DNA of 64,000 nucleotides, taken from Planctomycetota bacterium (GTDB taxonomy: Bacteria > Planctomycetota > UBA1135 > GCA-002686595). The position numbers were made by a program, and so were the translations under genes. The stretch covers positions 37,440-101,439 of the forward strand of contig JAEUHY010000050.1 of assembly GCA_016795325.1 (NCBI GenBank), read 5' to 3'. The notes below the pieces were generated by a model. The model did no database searches, was not told the origin of the DNA, and worked only from the letters and a program-made list of their open reading frames with translations. Each line of letters begins with the position of its first letter. Within the stretch, counting starts at the first letter, position 1. This document shows positions 41,990-50,852 of the stretch, piece by piece.

Positions 41990-42991
41990 TCAGTCGAGCT
42001 CGAAGCGCCAGGACTGCAGCAGCTGAACGTAGTTCGCGCGCTCGTAGCCGCGCGGGTCGGGGCAGCGTTTGAGGTTCATGCTGCCGCGCATCTGCTCGAG
42101 CGAGTCGTACTCGTGCTGTTCGAGCCATTCGCGCAGGTCGGAGAGCACGCGCGCGAGGTGCTCGGGCCCGCGGCGCAGGAGCGCTGAGACCAGCTGCACG
42201 CCGTGCGCGCCCGTCATGATCGCCTTGATCGCGTCCTCGGCTTCGTGCACGCCGCCGCTCACGGCGAGTGAGCCCTTCACCTGCGGCGAGAGGATCGCGA
42301 GCCAGCGCAGGCGCAGGAGCAGCTCGCTGCGTTCGGAGAGCTTGAGCGTGCGTGCGACCTCGAGCGCGTCGATGTCGATGTCGGGCTGGTAGAAGCGGTT
42401 GAACAGCACCAGACCGTCGGCGCCGGCGCGTTCGAGCGCTCCGGCGAAGTGCGCGAGCGCTGTGTAGTACGGCGAGAGCTTCACCGCGATCGGAATGGTG
42501 ACCACGGCGCGCACCGACTGGACCACTTCGAGCGCGCGCCGCTCGACCACGGCGGCGCTTTCGTGCGGGTCCGTCTCGAGCTCGTAGAGGTTGAGCTCCA
42601 GCGCGCTGGCCCCGGCTTCCTGCATGGAACGTGCATAGCGCAGCCACGAACCTTCGCTCGTGCCATTGAGCGAGGCGATCACGGGGACCGAGCTCAAGGC
42701 GCGGATGCGCCGGATGCGTTCGAGGTACTCGTCGGGCCCGAGGCGGAACTCGTCGAGCCCCGGGAGGTAACTGCGCGCTTCCGCGTGCGAGTCGGCGTGC
42801 GCTTCGCCGTAGTGCGTCCGCGCCAGGGCTTCGCCGCGGATCTGCTCCTCGAAGAGCGAGTGCATCACGATCGCCGAGGCGCCAGAGTCGATGCAGCGCT
42901 GCACGAGCTCGAGGTCGTCGACCAGCGGCGACGCGCCGGCCATCAGCGGATGCGGCAGTTGCAGCCCCAAGTAGTTCGTCGAGAGGTCCAT
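41990..42991 (-). CDS. Dihydroorotate dehydrogenase-like flavoprotein
   Basis: A 333-residue TIM-barrel protein of the DHOD class. It begins LSTNYLGLQLPHPLMAGASPL and has PVIASLNGTSEGSWLRYAR, ALELNLYE, VKLSPYYTAL, LFNRFYQPDID, LAVSGGVHEAEDAIKAIMTGAHGVQL (FMN-phosphate site). The catalytic segment of true PyrD (Cys or Ser with its flanks) is not obvious. This subfamily is habitually found beside nifJ-type pyruvate:ferredoxin oxidoreductase, as here, where it starts 5 bases after the nifJ stop. Its real substrate is unknown. Confidence 0.85.
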   Translation of the reverse strand: MDLSTNYLGLQLPHPLMAGASPLVDDLELVQRCIDSGASAIVMHSLFEEQIRGEALARTHYGEAHADSHAEARSYLPGLDEFRLGPDEYLERIRRIRALSSVPVIASLNGTSEGSWLRYARSMQEAGASALELNLYELETDPHESAAVVERRALEVVQSVRAVVTIPIAVKLSPYYTALAHFAGALERAGADGLVLFNRFYQPDIDIDALEVARTLKLSERSELLLRLRWLAILSPQVKGSLAVSGGVHEAEDAIKAIMTGAHGVQLVSALLRRGPEHLARVLSDLREWLEQHEYDSLEQMRGSMNLKRCPDPRGYERANYVQLLQSWRFELD

Positions 42992-42996
42992 GGGCG

Positions 42997-45900
42997 TCAG
43001 CTCTTCGTGCTGGGCGTGGTGGCGGCGGGGCGCGGCGTTGCGAGCTGTTCGAGCACGCTCCAGCGTTCGCGGAGCTCGCGCTCGGTTTGTGCGACGAGGC
43101 TGCGGTATCGGCCTGGATCGGCCTGCTCGACCATGCGGAAGCGCGTTTCGCCGCGCATGTACTGCGCGAGCGTGGGGGTCGGCGCGCCCGAATCGAGTTG
43201 CAGCGCCGGCTCGCCGGCCGCGGCGCGCCGCGGATCGAAGCGGTACAGCGGCCACGCGCCGGCGCCGACAGCGAGCTTCTGCTGCTCGGCGCCGAGCGCG
43301 AGGTCATAGCCGTGCGCGATGCAGTGGCTGTAGGCGATCACCAGCGCCGGTCCGTCGTAACTCTCGGCCTCGAGCAACGCCTTGACGGCCTGACTGTCCT
43401 TGGCGCCGAGCGCGATGCGGGCCACGTAGACGTGTCCGTAGCCCATCATCATCGACGCGAGATCCTTCTTGCCGAGCGTCTTGCCGGCGACCGCGAACTT
43501 CGCCGCGGCGCCGCGCGGCGTGGCCTTCGACTGCTGACCGCCCGTGTTCGAGTAGACCTCGGTGTCGAGCACGAGGATCTTGAGCTTGCGCCCGCTGCTG
43601 AGCACGTGGTCGAGGCCGCCGAAGCCGATGTCGTACGCCCAGCCGTCGCCGCCGATGGCCCACACGCTCTTGGGCGCGAGGTAGTCGGCGATCTGCGCGA
43701 GGCGCGCAGCGGCGGGGGAGTTCGCGGGCGCGAGCGCGCGCCTCAACGTGTCGATGCGAGCGCGCTGCTCGCGGAGTTCGGCTTCGTTGGCCACGTGCGC
43801 GCCGAGCAGCGCCTCGGCGAGCGCCTGCGGGAGCAGCGCGGGAGCGAGCTGCGCGACCAGTGCGCGCGCCTCGCGTGTGAGCGCGTCGACACCCAGCCGC
43901 AGCCCGAGCCCGAACTCGGCGTTGTCCTCGAACAGCGAGTTCGCCCACGCCGGTCCGCGCCCGTCGCGGTTGGCCGTGTACGGCGTGGTCGGCAGGTTGC
44001 CGCCGTAGATCGACGAGCAGCCAGTTGCGTTGGCGATGAGCAGCCGATCGCCGACGACTTGGCTCAGCAGCTTGATGTACGGCGTCTCGCCGCAGCCCGC
44101 GCAGGCGCCGGAGTACTCGAACAACGGCTCGAGCAGTTGCACGCCCTTGTTGTCGAGCTTGACCGCGGCGCGGTCGGCCTCCGGAATCTCCAGGAAAAAC
44201 GCGTAGTTCTCGCGCTCGGCCGCGAGCAGCGGCGCCTGCGCGAGCATGTCGAGCGCCTTGTGACGCGGATTCGACTTGTCTTTCGCAGGACACACCGCCA
44301 CGCACAGCGCGCAGCCGGTGCAGTCCTCCGGCGCAACCTGGATCGTGAAGTGCGAGCCGGGCAGGTCCTTGCCGCGCGCCGCAGTGCTCTTGAACGTTCC
44401 AGGAACTCCTGCGAGCGCGCCGGCGTCGTAGCTCTTCGCGCGGATCGCCGCATGCGGGCAGAGCTCTGCGCACTTGTTGCACTGGATGCACAGCGACGCG
44501 TCCCAGACCGGAATCTCCGCAGCGATGTTGCGCTTCTCCCAGCGGCTCGTGCCCGTGGGCCACACGCCGTCGGGCGCGAAGGCGCTGACCGGCAGCAGGT
44601 CGCCGTGACCGGCGACAATCGCCGCGGTCACGCGCTGCACGAACTCCGGCGCCTTCGGGCTCACGGGCGGGAGCATGCCGCGTTTGGACGTCGCCGCCGC
44701 GGGAACCTCGACGCGGTGCAGGTGCGCCAGCGCGCTGTCGACCGCCGCGAAGTTGCGTTCGACGAGCTCCGCGCCCTTCTTGCCGTAGGTCTTCGCGATC
44801 GCCTGCTTGATCTTGGCGATCGCTTCCTCGCGCGGCAGCACGCCGGAAATCGCGAAGAAGCAGGTCTGCATCACCGTGTTGATGCGGTTCCCCATGCCGC
44901 TGGCGGCGGCCACTTGCGCGGCGTCGATCGTCCACACCTGCAGCTGCTTGTCGAGGATCTGCTGCTGCACCTCGCGCGGCAACTCGTCCCACAACTCCGC
45001 GGGCGCGTGTGGCGCGTTGAGCAGCAGCACCGCACCGTCCTCCGCGTACTCGAGCACGCCGTAGCGCTCGAGGAAACCGAACTGGTGGCAGGCGACGAAG
45101 CTCGCGCGCCGCACCAGGTAGCTCGAACGGATCGGGCGCGGCCCGAAGCGAAGGTGTGAGATCGTGATCGAGCCCGACTTCTTCGAGTCGTACACGAAGT
45201 AGCCCTGCGCGTAGAGCTCGGTCTCTTCGCCGATGATCTTGATCGAGTTCTTGTTCGCGCCGACCGTTCCATCGGCGCCGAGTCCGAAGAACACCGCGCG
45301 CACGACGTCCGCCGCTTCGACCTCGAAGTTCGGGTCCCACTCGAGCGATCGGTGCGTGACGTCGTCGACGATGCCGACCGTGAAGTGGTTGCGCGGCTTG
45401 GCGCGCGCGAGTTCGTCGAACACGGCTTTGGCCATGCTCGGCGTGAATTCCTTCGACGAGAGCCCGTAGCGGCCGCCGATCACGCGCGGTTCGCCGCTCC
45501 AGTGCGCCAGGCCCAGCTCGCGCGCCTCGCGCAGCGCCGCGAGCACGTCCAAGAACAGCGGCTCACCGAGGGCGCCGGGTTCCTTCGTGCGGTCGAGCAC
45601 CGCGATCGAGCGCACGCTCGCCGGCAGCGCCGCTGCGAAGCGTTCGAGCGCGAAAGGTCGGAACAGACGCACGCGCAGCAAGCCCACGCGCGCGCCGTGC
45701 GCGTTGAGGCGCTCGACGCATTCGTCGACCGCGCCGGCGCCCGAACCCATCAGCACGATCACACGCTCGGCGTCGGGCGCGCCGCTGTACTCGAACAGCT
45801 GGTAGCGCCGGCCGGTGAGCTGGGCGAAGCGCTCGAAGGCGCGCTCGACGATCTGCGGACACGCGTCGTAGAACGGATTGCAGGCCTCGCGCGCCTGGAA

Positions 45901-46572
45901 GTACGTGTCCGGGTTGTGCGCTGTGCCGCGCAGGCTCGGGCGGTCCGGCGTCAGAGCGCGGCTGCGGTGCGCGAGCAGCGCGCGCTCGTCGTACATCGCG
46001 AGCAGCGTGGCGTCCTCGAGCGGCTCGATCTTCGCGACCTCGTGCGAGGTGCGGAAGCCGTCGAAGAAGTGCAGGAACGGCACGCGCGCCTCGAGCGTCG
46101 CGGCGTGCGCGACGCAGGCAAAATCCTGCGCTTCTTGCACCGATCCGGAGGCGAGCAGCGCGAAGCCGCACGGACGGCAGGCCATCACGTCCGAGTGATC
46201 GCCGAAGATCGAAAGCGCGTGCGTCGCGAGGCTGCGGGCGGCGACGTGCATGCAAAACGCCGTCAGCTCGCCGGCGATCTTGTAGAGGCTCGGGATCATC
46301 AACAGCAGTCCCTGCGACGCCGTGAAGGTCGTCGCGAGCGAGCCAGCTTGCAGCGCGCCGTGCACGGCGCCGGCCGCGCCCGCCTCCGACTGCATCTCGA
46401 TCACCTCGGGCACTTGGCCCCACAGGTTCGTGCGCCCCTTGCTCGACCATTCGTCGGCGAGCTCGCCCATGCTCGACGAAGGCGTGATGGGGTAGATCGC
46501 GATCGTTTCGCTGGAGCGGTGAGCGACGCTGGCGACGGCTTCGTTGCCGTCGACGGTGATGAAGCGGGCCAT
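42997..46572 (-). CDS. nifJ: Pyruvate:ferredoxin (flavodoxin) oxidoreductase
   Basis: A 1191-residue single-chain enzyme converting pyruvate and CoA to acetyl-CoA with reduction of ferredoxin or flavodoxin. It opens with the thiamine domain (IAIYPITPSSSMGELADEW). Two 4Fe-4S clusters are bound by CIQCNKCAELCPHAAIR near 695 and CTGCALCVAVCPAKDKSNPRH near 753. The third cluster ligands and thiamine site follow in SGACAGCGETPYIKLL (about 820), NATGCSSIYGG, GDGWAYDIGFGGLDHVL and DTEVYSNTGGQQSKAT. The length is normal. It implies at least facultative anaerobic or oxygen-sparing metabolism. Confidence 0.96.
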   Translation of the reverse strand: MARFITVDGNEAVASVAHRSSETIAIYPITPSSSMGELADEWSSKGRTNLWGQVPEVIEMQSEAGAAGAVHGALQAGSLATTFTASQGLLLMIPSLYKIAGELTAFCMHVAARSLATHALSIFGDHSDVMACRPCGFALLASGSVQEAQDFACVAHAATLEARVPFLHFFDGFRTSHEVAKIEPLEDATLLAMYDERALLAHRSRALTPDRPSLRGTAHNPDTYFQAREACNPFYDACPQIVERAFERFAQLTGRRYQLFEYSGAPDAERVIVLMGSGAGAVDECVERLNAHGARVGLLRVRLFRPFALERFAAALPASVRSIAVLDRTKEPGALGEPLFLDVLAALREARELGLAHWSGEPRVIGGRYGLSSKEFTPSMAKAVFDELARAKPRNHFTVGIVDDVTHRSLEWDPNFEVEAADVVRAVFFGLGADGTVGANKNSIKIIGEETELYAQGYFVYDSKKSGSITISHLRFGPRPIRSSYLVRRASFVACHQFGFLERYGVLEYAEDGAVLLLNAPHAPAELWDELPREVQQQILDKQLQVWTIDAAQVAAASGMGNRINTVMQTCFFAISGVLPREEAIAKIKQAIAKTYGKKGAELVERNFAAVDSALAHLHRVEVPAAATSKRGMLPPVSPKAPEFVQRVTAAIVAGHGDLLPVSAFAPDGVWPTGTSRWEKRNIAAEIPVWDASLCIQCNKCAELCPHAAIRAKSYDAGALAGVPGTFKSTAARGKDLPGSHFTIQVAPEDCTGCALCVAVCPAKDKSNPRHKALDMLAQAPLLAAERENYAFFLEIPEADRAAVKLDNKGVQLLEPLFEYSGACAGCGETPYIKLLSQVVGDRLLIANATGCSSIYGGNLPTTPYTANRDGRGPAWANSLFEDNAEFGLGLRLGVDALTREARALVAQLAPALLPQALAEALLGAHVANEAELREQRARIDTLRRALAPANSPAAARLAQIADYLAPKSVWAIGGDGWAYDIGFGGLDHVLSSGRKLKILVLDTEVYSNTGGQQSKATPRGAAAKFAVAGKTLGKKDLASMMMGYGHVYVARIALGAKDSQAVKALLEAESYDGPALVIAYSHCIAHGYDLALGAEQQKLAVGAGAWPLYRFDPRRAAAGEPALQLDSGAPTPTLAQYMRGETRFRMVEQADPGRYRSLVAQTERELRERWSVLEQLATPRPAATTPSTKS

Positions 46573-46664
46573 GGCGCGCGATTGTCAGTCGCGCGGCGTG
46601 CGGCCGGGCTGCGTTCAACTGCGTACATCGCGCCCGCGAGGCGCGCAGACGCAGCGGCGCCTCG

Positions 46665-47258
46665 TCAGGCGATGCGCTTCGAAAGGCGTGCGAGCGCGCG
46701 CGAAAGCTGCTTGCGCGACGCGACCTCGCTCAGGCCCAGCTCGGCGGCCACCTGCGCGTGCGAGAGCCCGCGCACGTAGACCAGGTGGATGATCCGCCGG
46801 TCGCCGTCCTCGAGCTGAGCGAAGGCCCGTTCGAGACGCTGCACTTCCTCGTTCAGGATCGCCTCCGAACTCGGCGACGCCGCCAGGGACGCCGCCAGCA
46901 CCGACGCAGCCTCGCCCGAGAGCTCATGGCTGGGCGGCGGCGGCGCCTCGCGTGCGAGCTCGCGCTTCTCCGCGTTGTAGTAGCGCTGTCGGTCGATCAA
47001 CTTGCGCAGCGCCGCCTGGTAGAGCCAACTGCGGAACGCGTCTTCCCCGCGGTATTCGAACTGCTCGACGTTGGCCAGCACTTCGCGGCACACCGACTGC
47101 ACCAGGTCCGAGCTCGACTCCTTGGCCAGCACGCCGGGGCTGATGTTGCGCCGCACGTAGTTGCGCAGGCCCTCCAAGTGCCGTTGCAGCAGCTCTTCGA
47201 CCGCGTGTTCGTCGCCGCGGCTCGCGCGCTGGTGGAGTTGCGCTTCGTCGTTCGACAT
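46665..47258 (-). CDS. ECF-type RNA polymerase sigma factor
   Basis: A 197-residue sigma factor. Region 2 includes ELLQRHLEGLRNYVRRN with the Planctomycetota-typical SSSDLVQSVCREVLANVEQFEYRGEDAFRSWLYQAALRKLIDRQRYY. Region 4 is EDGDRRIIHLVYVRGLSHAQVAAELGLSEVASRKQLSRAL. ATG at 47258 begins MSNDEAQLHQRASRGDEHA; an upstream start would add unrelated residues. It diverges from a kinase gene 197 bases away, a second sigma/kinase pairing in this window. Confidence 0.9.
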   Translation of the reverse strand: MSNDEAQLHQRASRGDEHAVEELLQRHLEGLRNYVRRNISPGVLAKESSSDLVQSVCREVLANVEQFEYRGEDAFRSWLYQAALRKLIDRQRYYNAEKRELAREAPPPPSHELSGEAASVLAASLAASPSSEAILNEEVQRLERAFAQLEDGDRRIIHLVYVRGLSHAQVAAELGLSEVASRKQLSRALARLSKRIA

Positions 47259-47455
47259 GCGGTGGGCGCTGCGGCTGGCCGGGGGCGCGAACCCACAGCG
47301 GGCTCGGCATCGTAGCAGTCCTCGTCGTGCGACTCGCTCGGGCTTGAGCCGTCCGCGCGGTTCGCCGTGGCGCTGTTGCGCACGCGAAACCTCGCCTCGC
47401 CTTGACGCCAGCCCATGCGAGCCGGTCAATACGCCCCGGCCGCCGCCGTCCCTGC

Positions 47456-50455
47456 GTGAGCAACACCGATCCCAGCGCGGAAGATCCGCTCGAAGACCTC
47501 GTCGCCCAGTGCCTCGAGGGCGACGCGCGCGAGAACGCCGCGGCGCTCGAACGCGCCTGCGCAGAGCATCCCGAGCACGCGGACGAGTTGCGGCGCCGCG
47601 TGGCCGCGCTCGCGCGACTGGGCATCGGCGGCGCCGCGCCTGCGGAGGAGGACTTTCCCGAGCGCCTGGGCGAATTCGTGCTGCTCGAGCGGCTCGGCGG
47701 CGGCGGAATGGGCGTCGTCTTCCGCGCGCGCCAGGAGGCGCTGGGCCGCGAGGTCGCGCTCAAGGTGATCCGCCGCGAGCAGCTGTTCTTTCCTCGCGCG
47801 CGCGAGCGTTTTCGCCGCGAGACGGAGGCCGTCGCGCGCCTGCAGCACGTCGGCATCGTTCCGATCTACACCGTCGGCGAAGACGGCGGAGTGCCGTACT
47901 TCGCGATGGAGCTCGTGCCGGGCTGCACGCTCGCCGAAGTGCTCGCGCAACTGCAGGGCCGCGCGCCGGAAGGCCTGGTCGGCGAAGACGTCGCGCGTGT
48001 CCTCGCGAGCAAGTTGCGCAGCGGCGCGTCGGCGCCCAGCAGCGAGCGCCTGCGCGGTCCGTGGGTGGCGTTGTGCCTGCGCTGGGCGATCGAAGTGGCC
48101 GAGGCTTTGGCGCACGCGCACGAGCGCGGCGTGCTGCACCGCGACGTCAAGCCGTCGAACATCGCGCTCGGCAGCGACGGCGCGGCGCGGCTGCTCGACT
48201 TCGGGCTCGCGTCGCTCGGCAGCGACGACTCGGCGCGCCTGACCGCGAGCGGGGCCGCGCTCGGCTCGCTCCTGTACATGTCGCCCGAGCAACTGCGCGG
48301 CGAATCGAGCCAAGCGACGGCGCGCAGCGACGTCTACGCGCTCGGCGTCACGCTCCACGAGTTGCTCACGCTGCAGGCGCCGTTTCGCGACACCAGCCTG
48401 CTCGACCTGCGCGCCTCGATCGTGCGGGGCGCGCCCGATGCGCTGCGCGCGCGCAACCGCGCCGTGCCGCGCGACCTCGAGACCGTGTGCCTCAAGGCCA
48501 TGGATCCCGCGCCCTCGCGGCGCTACGAGTCCGCGGCGGCGTTCGCGCGCGATCTGCGCAACGTCCTCGAGCTGCGCCCGATCGAAGCGCGCCCACCGAG
48601 CGCGTGGTTCCGCGGCGTGCGCTGGGTGCAGCGCAATCCGGCGACGAGCTTCGCGGTCGCGCTCGGCGCCGCGCTGCTCGTGGGTGTGCCGTCGGCGTTG
48701 CTCTGGCAAGAGCGCGCCTACGCGGACGAGATCCAGCGCGCGCTGGATCTCGAACAGTCCGCGCGCCGCGAGGCCGATGTGCAGCGCGAAGCCGCCGTGA
48801 GCGCCGAGCGCACGGCCGAACAGGAGCGCGACCGCGCGTTGGAAGCCGAACGTGATGCTTCGTCGCAGCGCGACCAGGCGCGCCGCGCCGCCACGCAGGC
48901 GGTCAAGGTTGCGGAGCTGCTGATCGACCTGCTCACCGCGACCGGGCCCGCGGTGGCGCAGGGGCGCGAGCTCACCGCGCGCGATCTGCTCGACGCCGGC
49001 GTCGAACGCGTCGAGCGCGATCTGGCGAGCGAGCCCGAAGTTCTCGCGGAACTGCTCGACGCGATCGGTTCGTGCTACGTGTCGCTCTCCGACTACGAGA
49101 AGGGCGCCGTTGCGCTCAACAAGTCGCTCGAGCTGCGCCTCGCGCTGTACGGCGAGCGCAGTCTGCTCGTCGCCGATTCGCACCTCTCGCTGGCGCACCT
49201 GTGGCGCGCCGTCGGCGACAAGCGCGCGCTCGACTCCGCGCAGCGCGCCCTGGCGCTCCAAGTCGAGCTCGCACCGGACGATCGGCGGCAACGTATCGAC
49301 TACTTGGTCGGCGTCGCACTTTCGGCCACCGCGGACTCCGAGCGCCCGCTCGCGCTCGCGAGTATGGAAGAGGCGCGCAACCTGCTCGAACAACTTCCGA
49401 GCTCGACCGCGGAGCTGCGGCGGATGGTGTACTCGAACTACGCGAACCTGCTCTACCGCAGTCAGCGCTACGAAGAGTCCGTGAAAGCGGCGGACGTCGC
49501 GCTCGCGATCGAGCGCGAGTTGGGCTGGAAACCGCATCCGGCCTTGACCTCCGCGCTCAGCGCGAAGGCGCTCTCGCTCAAGCACCTGAGGCAGTTCGAA
49601 GCGGCGCTGGCGGTCTACGACGAGCTGCTTCCGGTCTCGAACGTGCTCAACGGCGAGCGCAACGACCGCACCGCGACGTTCCTGCTCAACAAGGCGGCCC
49701 TGCTCGAGGACCTCGATCGCGACGACGAAGCGCTCGCGCTGCTCGAGCAGGCGCGCTCGGTCTTCGATGACCTGCTCGCGCCCGCGCATCCCCAGCGCAT
49801 CACGGTGTACGGCAACCTCGGCGGTCTGTGCGCGCGCATGGGCCGCTGGGCGCGAGGGCGCGACGTGCTCTCGACGATCCGACCGCAGATGAGCGAGTCG
49901 CTCGGCGCGGGCCACCACCGCACGGCGCTCGCCGAGCTCTACCTCGGGCTGTGCCTCGAGGGCGTCGGCGCCGCGGACGAGGCCGTCGCAGTCCTGGAGA
50001 GCGCGTTCGCGTCGACGCGCGCCAACTACGGCGCTGCGGATCCGCGTACCGCGCGGATCGGCTCGACCTTGGCGTTGTTGTACGCGCGCTCGAGCAGCGA
50101 CGATGCGCGGGCGCGGGACCTCGCCGACGCCGCGCTCAGCGCGCTCGGCGGCAAGGGGACCTACACGACCGGGACGGCGCTGGCGGCGCTCGCGCTCGGG
50201 CGCGTGCACCTGCGCGGCGGCGAACGTGACGCGGCGCGGGCGCAGTTCGAGGCCTGCGAGGCGGCGGCGCGGCTCGCGCGCCCCGATCACTGGAGCATGT
50301 GGTCGGCGCAGGTCGAGCTCGCGCTGCTCGACGACGGCGCGCTCGAACAGCGCCAGGCCCGCTGCGCACAGGCTCTCGCGGCGCTCGAGGCGGCGCTCGG
50401 CGCCGAACACGCCGAGTGCGGGCACGTGCGCGCAAAGATCGACGCGCTGCGGTGA
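47456..50455 (+). CDS. Transmembrane Ser/Thr kinase with C-terminal TPR region
   Basis: A 999-residue protein. The kinase domain (about 70-370) shows LGGGGMGVVFRARQ, VALKVI, HRDVKPSNIAL, LDFGLAS and YMSPEQL. A membrane segment (TSFAVALGAALLVGVPSALLW) lies near 400-420. Then comes a heptad-rich coiled coil of Glu/Arg/Ala (QSARREADVQREAAVSAERT and following) to about 485, and tetratricopeptide-like repeats (VLAELLDAIGSCYVSLSDYE, VYSNYANLLYRSQRYEESVKAA, FLLNKAALLEDLDRDDEALALLE) to the end. GTG at 47456 is chosen as the start; an in-frame ATG at 47402 would add 18 basic residues. The diverging ECF gene suggests a partner. Confidence 0.9.
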   Translation: MSNTDPSAEDPLEDLVAQCLEGDARENAAALERACAEHPEHADELRRRVAALARLGIGGAAPAEEDFPERLGEFVLLERLGGGGMGVVFRARQEALGREVALKVIRREQLFFPRARERFRRETEAVARLQHVGIVPIYTVGEDGGVPYFAMELVPGCTLAEVLAQLQGRAPEGLVGEDVARVLASKLRSGASAPSSERLRGPWVALCLRWAIEVAEALAHAHERGVLHRDVKPSNIALGSDGAARLLDFGLASLGSDDSARLTASGAALGSLLYMSPEQLRGESSQATARSDVYALGVTLHELLTLQAPFRDTSLLDLRASIVRGAPDALRARNRAVPRDLETVCLKAMDPAPSRRYESAAAFARDLRNVLELRPIEARPPSAWFRGVRWVQRNPATSFAVALGAALLVGVPSALLWQERAYADEIQRALDLEQSARREADVQREAAVSAERTAEQERDRALEAERDASSQRDQARRAATQAVKVAELLIDLLTATGPAVAQGRELTARDLLDAGVERVERDLASEPEVLAELLDAIGSCYVSLSDYEKGAVALNKSLELRLALYGERSLLVADSHLSLAHLWRAVGDKRALDSAQRALALQVELAPDDRRQRIDYLVGVALSATADSERPLALASMEEARNLLEQLPSSTAELRRMVYSNYANLLYRSQRYEESVKAADVALAIERELGWKPHPALTSALSAKALSLKHLRQFEAALAVYDELLPVSNVLNGERNDRTATFLLNKAALLEDLDRDDEALALLEQARSVFDDLLAPAHPQRITVYGNLGGLCARMGRWARGRDVLSTIRPQMSESLGAGHHRTALAELYLGLCLEGVGAADEAVAVLESAFASTRANYGAADPRTARIGSTLALLYARSSSDDARARDLADAALSALGGKGTYTTGTALAALALGRVHLRGGERDAARAQFEACEAAARLARPDHWSMWSAQVELALLDDGALEQRQARCAQALAALEAALGAEHAECGHVRAKIDALR

Positions 50456-50492
50456 CGGACGGCGCTCCAGGCGCGCTAGGCTCTGCAGTCCG

Positions 50493-50756
50493 ATGACCCT
50501 CGAACGCAACCTCGGCGAGCAACCGCTGGCCGCCCTTCTCGCGCAGCGCCAGCTCACCCCGAACGACCTCGTGCGCGCTTCGAAGGCGCAGCTCACGCAC
50601 AAACTCGTCGCGCGTGCGGTGAAGGGCCGGCGCTTGACGGCGCACTCGATGAAGAAGGTCCTCGCGGCCTTCAACGCGGCTGCGGGCGTGAATCTCGGCA
50701 CGGCGGACCTGTTCAACTATCTGCCGGTCGAAGTCGCGCAAGACGACGACGAGTGA
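50493..50756 (+). CDS. Small putative HTH protein
   Basis: An 87-residue protein. The segment PNDLVRASKAQLTHKLVARAVKGRRLTAHSMKKVLAAFNAAAG is a helix-rich region that recalls a small family common in Planctomycetota and Verrucomicrobiota, possibly a reduced XRE-like DNA-binding fold, ending DLFNYLPV. It begins 37 bases after the kinase stop and may be cotranscribed. Its function is unknown. Confidence 0.65.
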   Translation: MTLERNLGEQPLAALLAQRQLTPNDLVRASKAQLTHKLVARAVKGRRLTAHSMKKVLAAFNAAAGVNLGTADLFNYLPVEVAQDDDE

Positions 50757-50852
50757 GCGCGCGGCGAAGTGCGTAGCTGCGCAGGGACAAGCGCGTAGCG
50801 AACGGCGCTGCGCGGACTCCTAGAGTCAGTGCGAGTCCCGCGGGACTTCGCC

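Noticed and set aside
47426..50716. A 1096-codon minus-strand frame opposite the second kinase
   Set aside because: Antisense to a kinase with complete motifs and TPR repeats; composition is Arg/Ala/Glu-rich without a family pattern.
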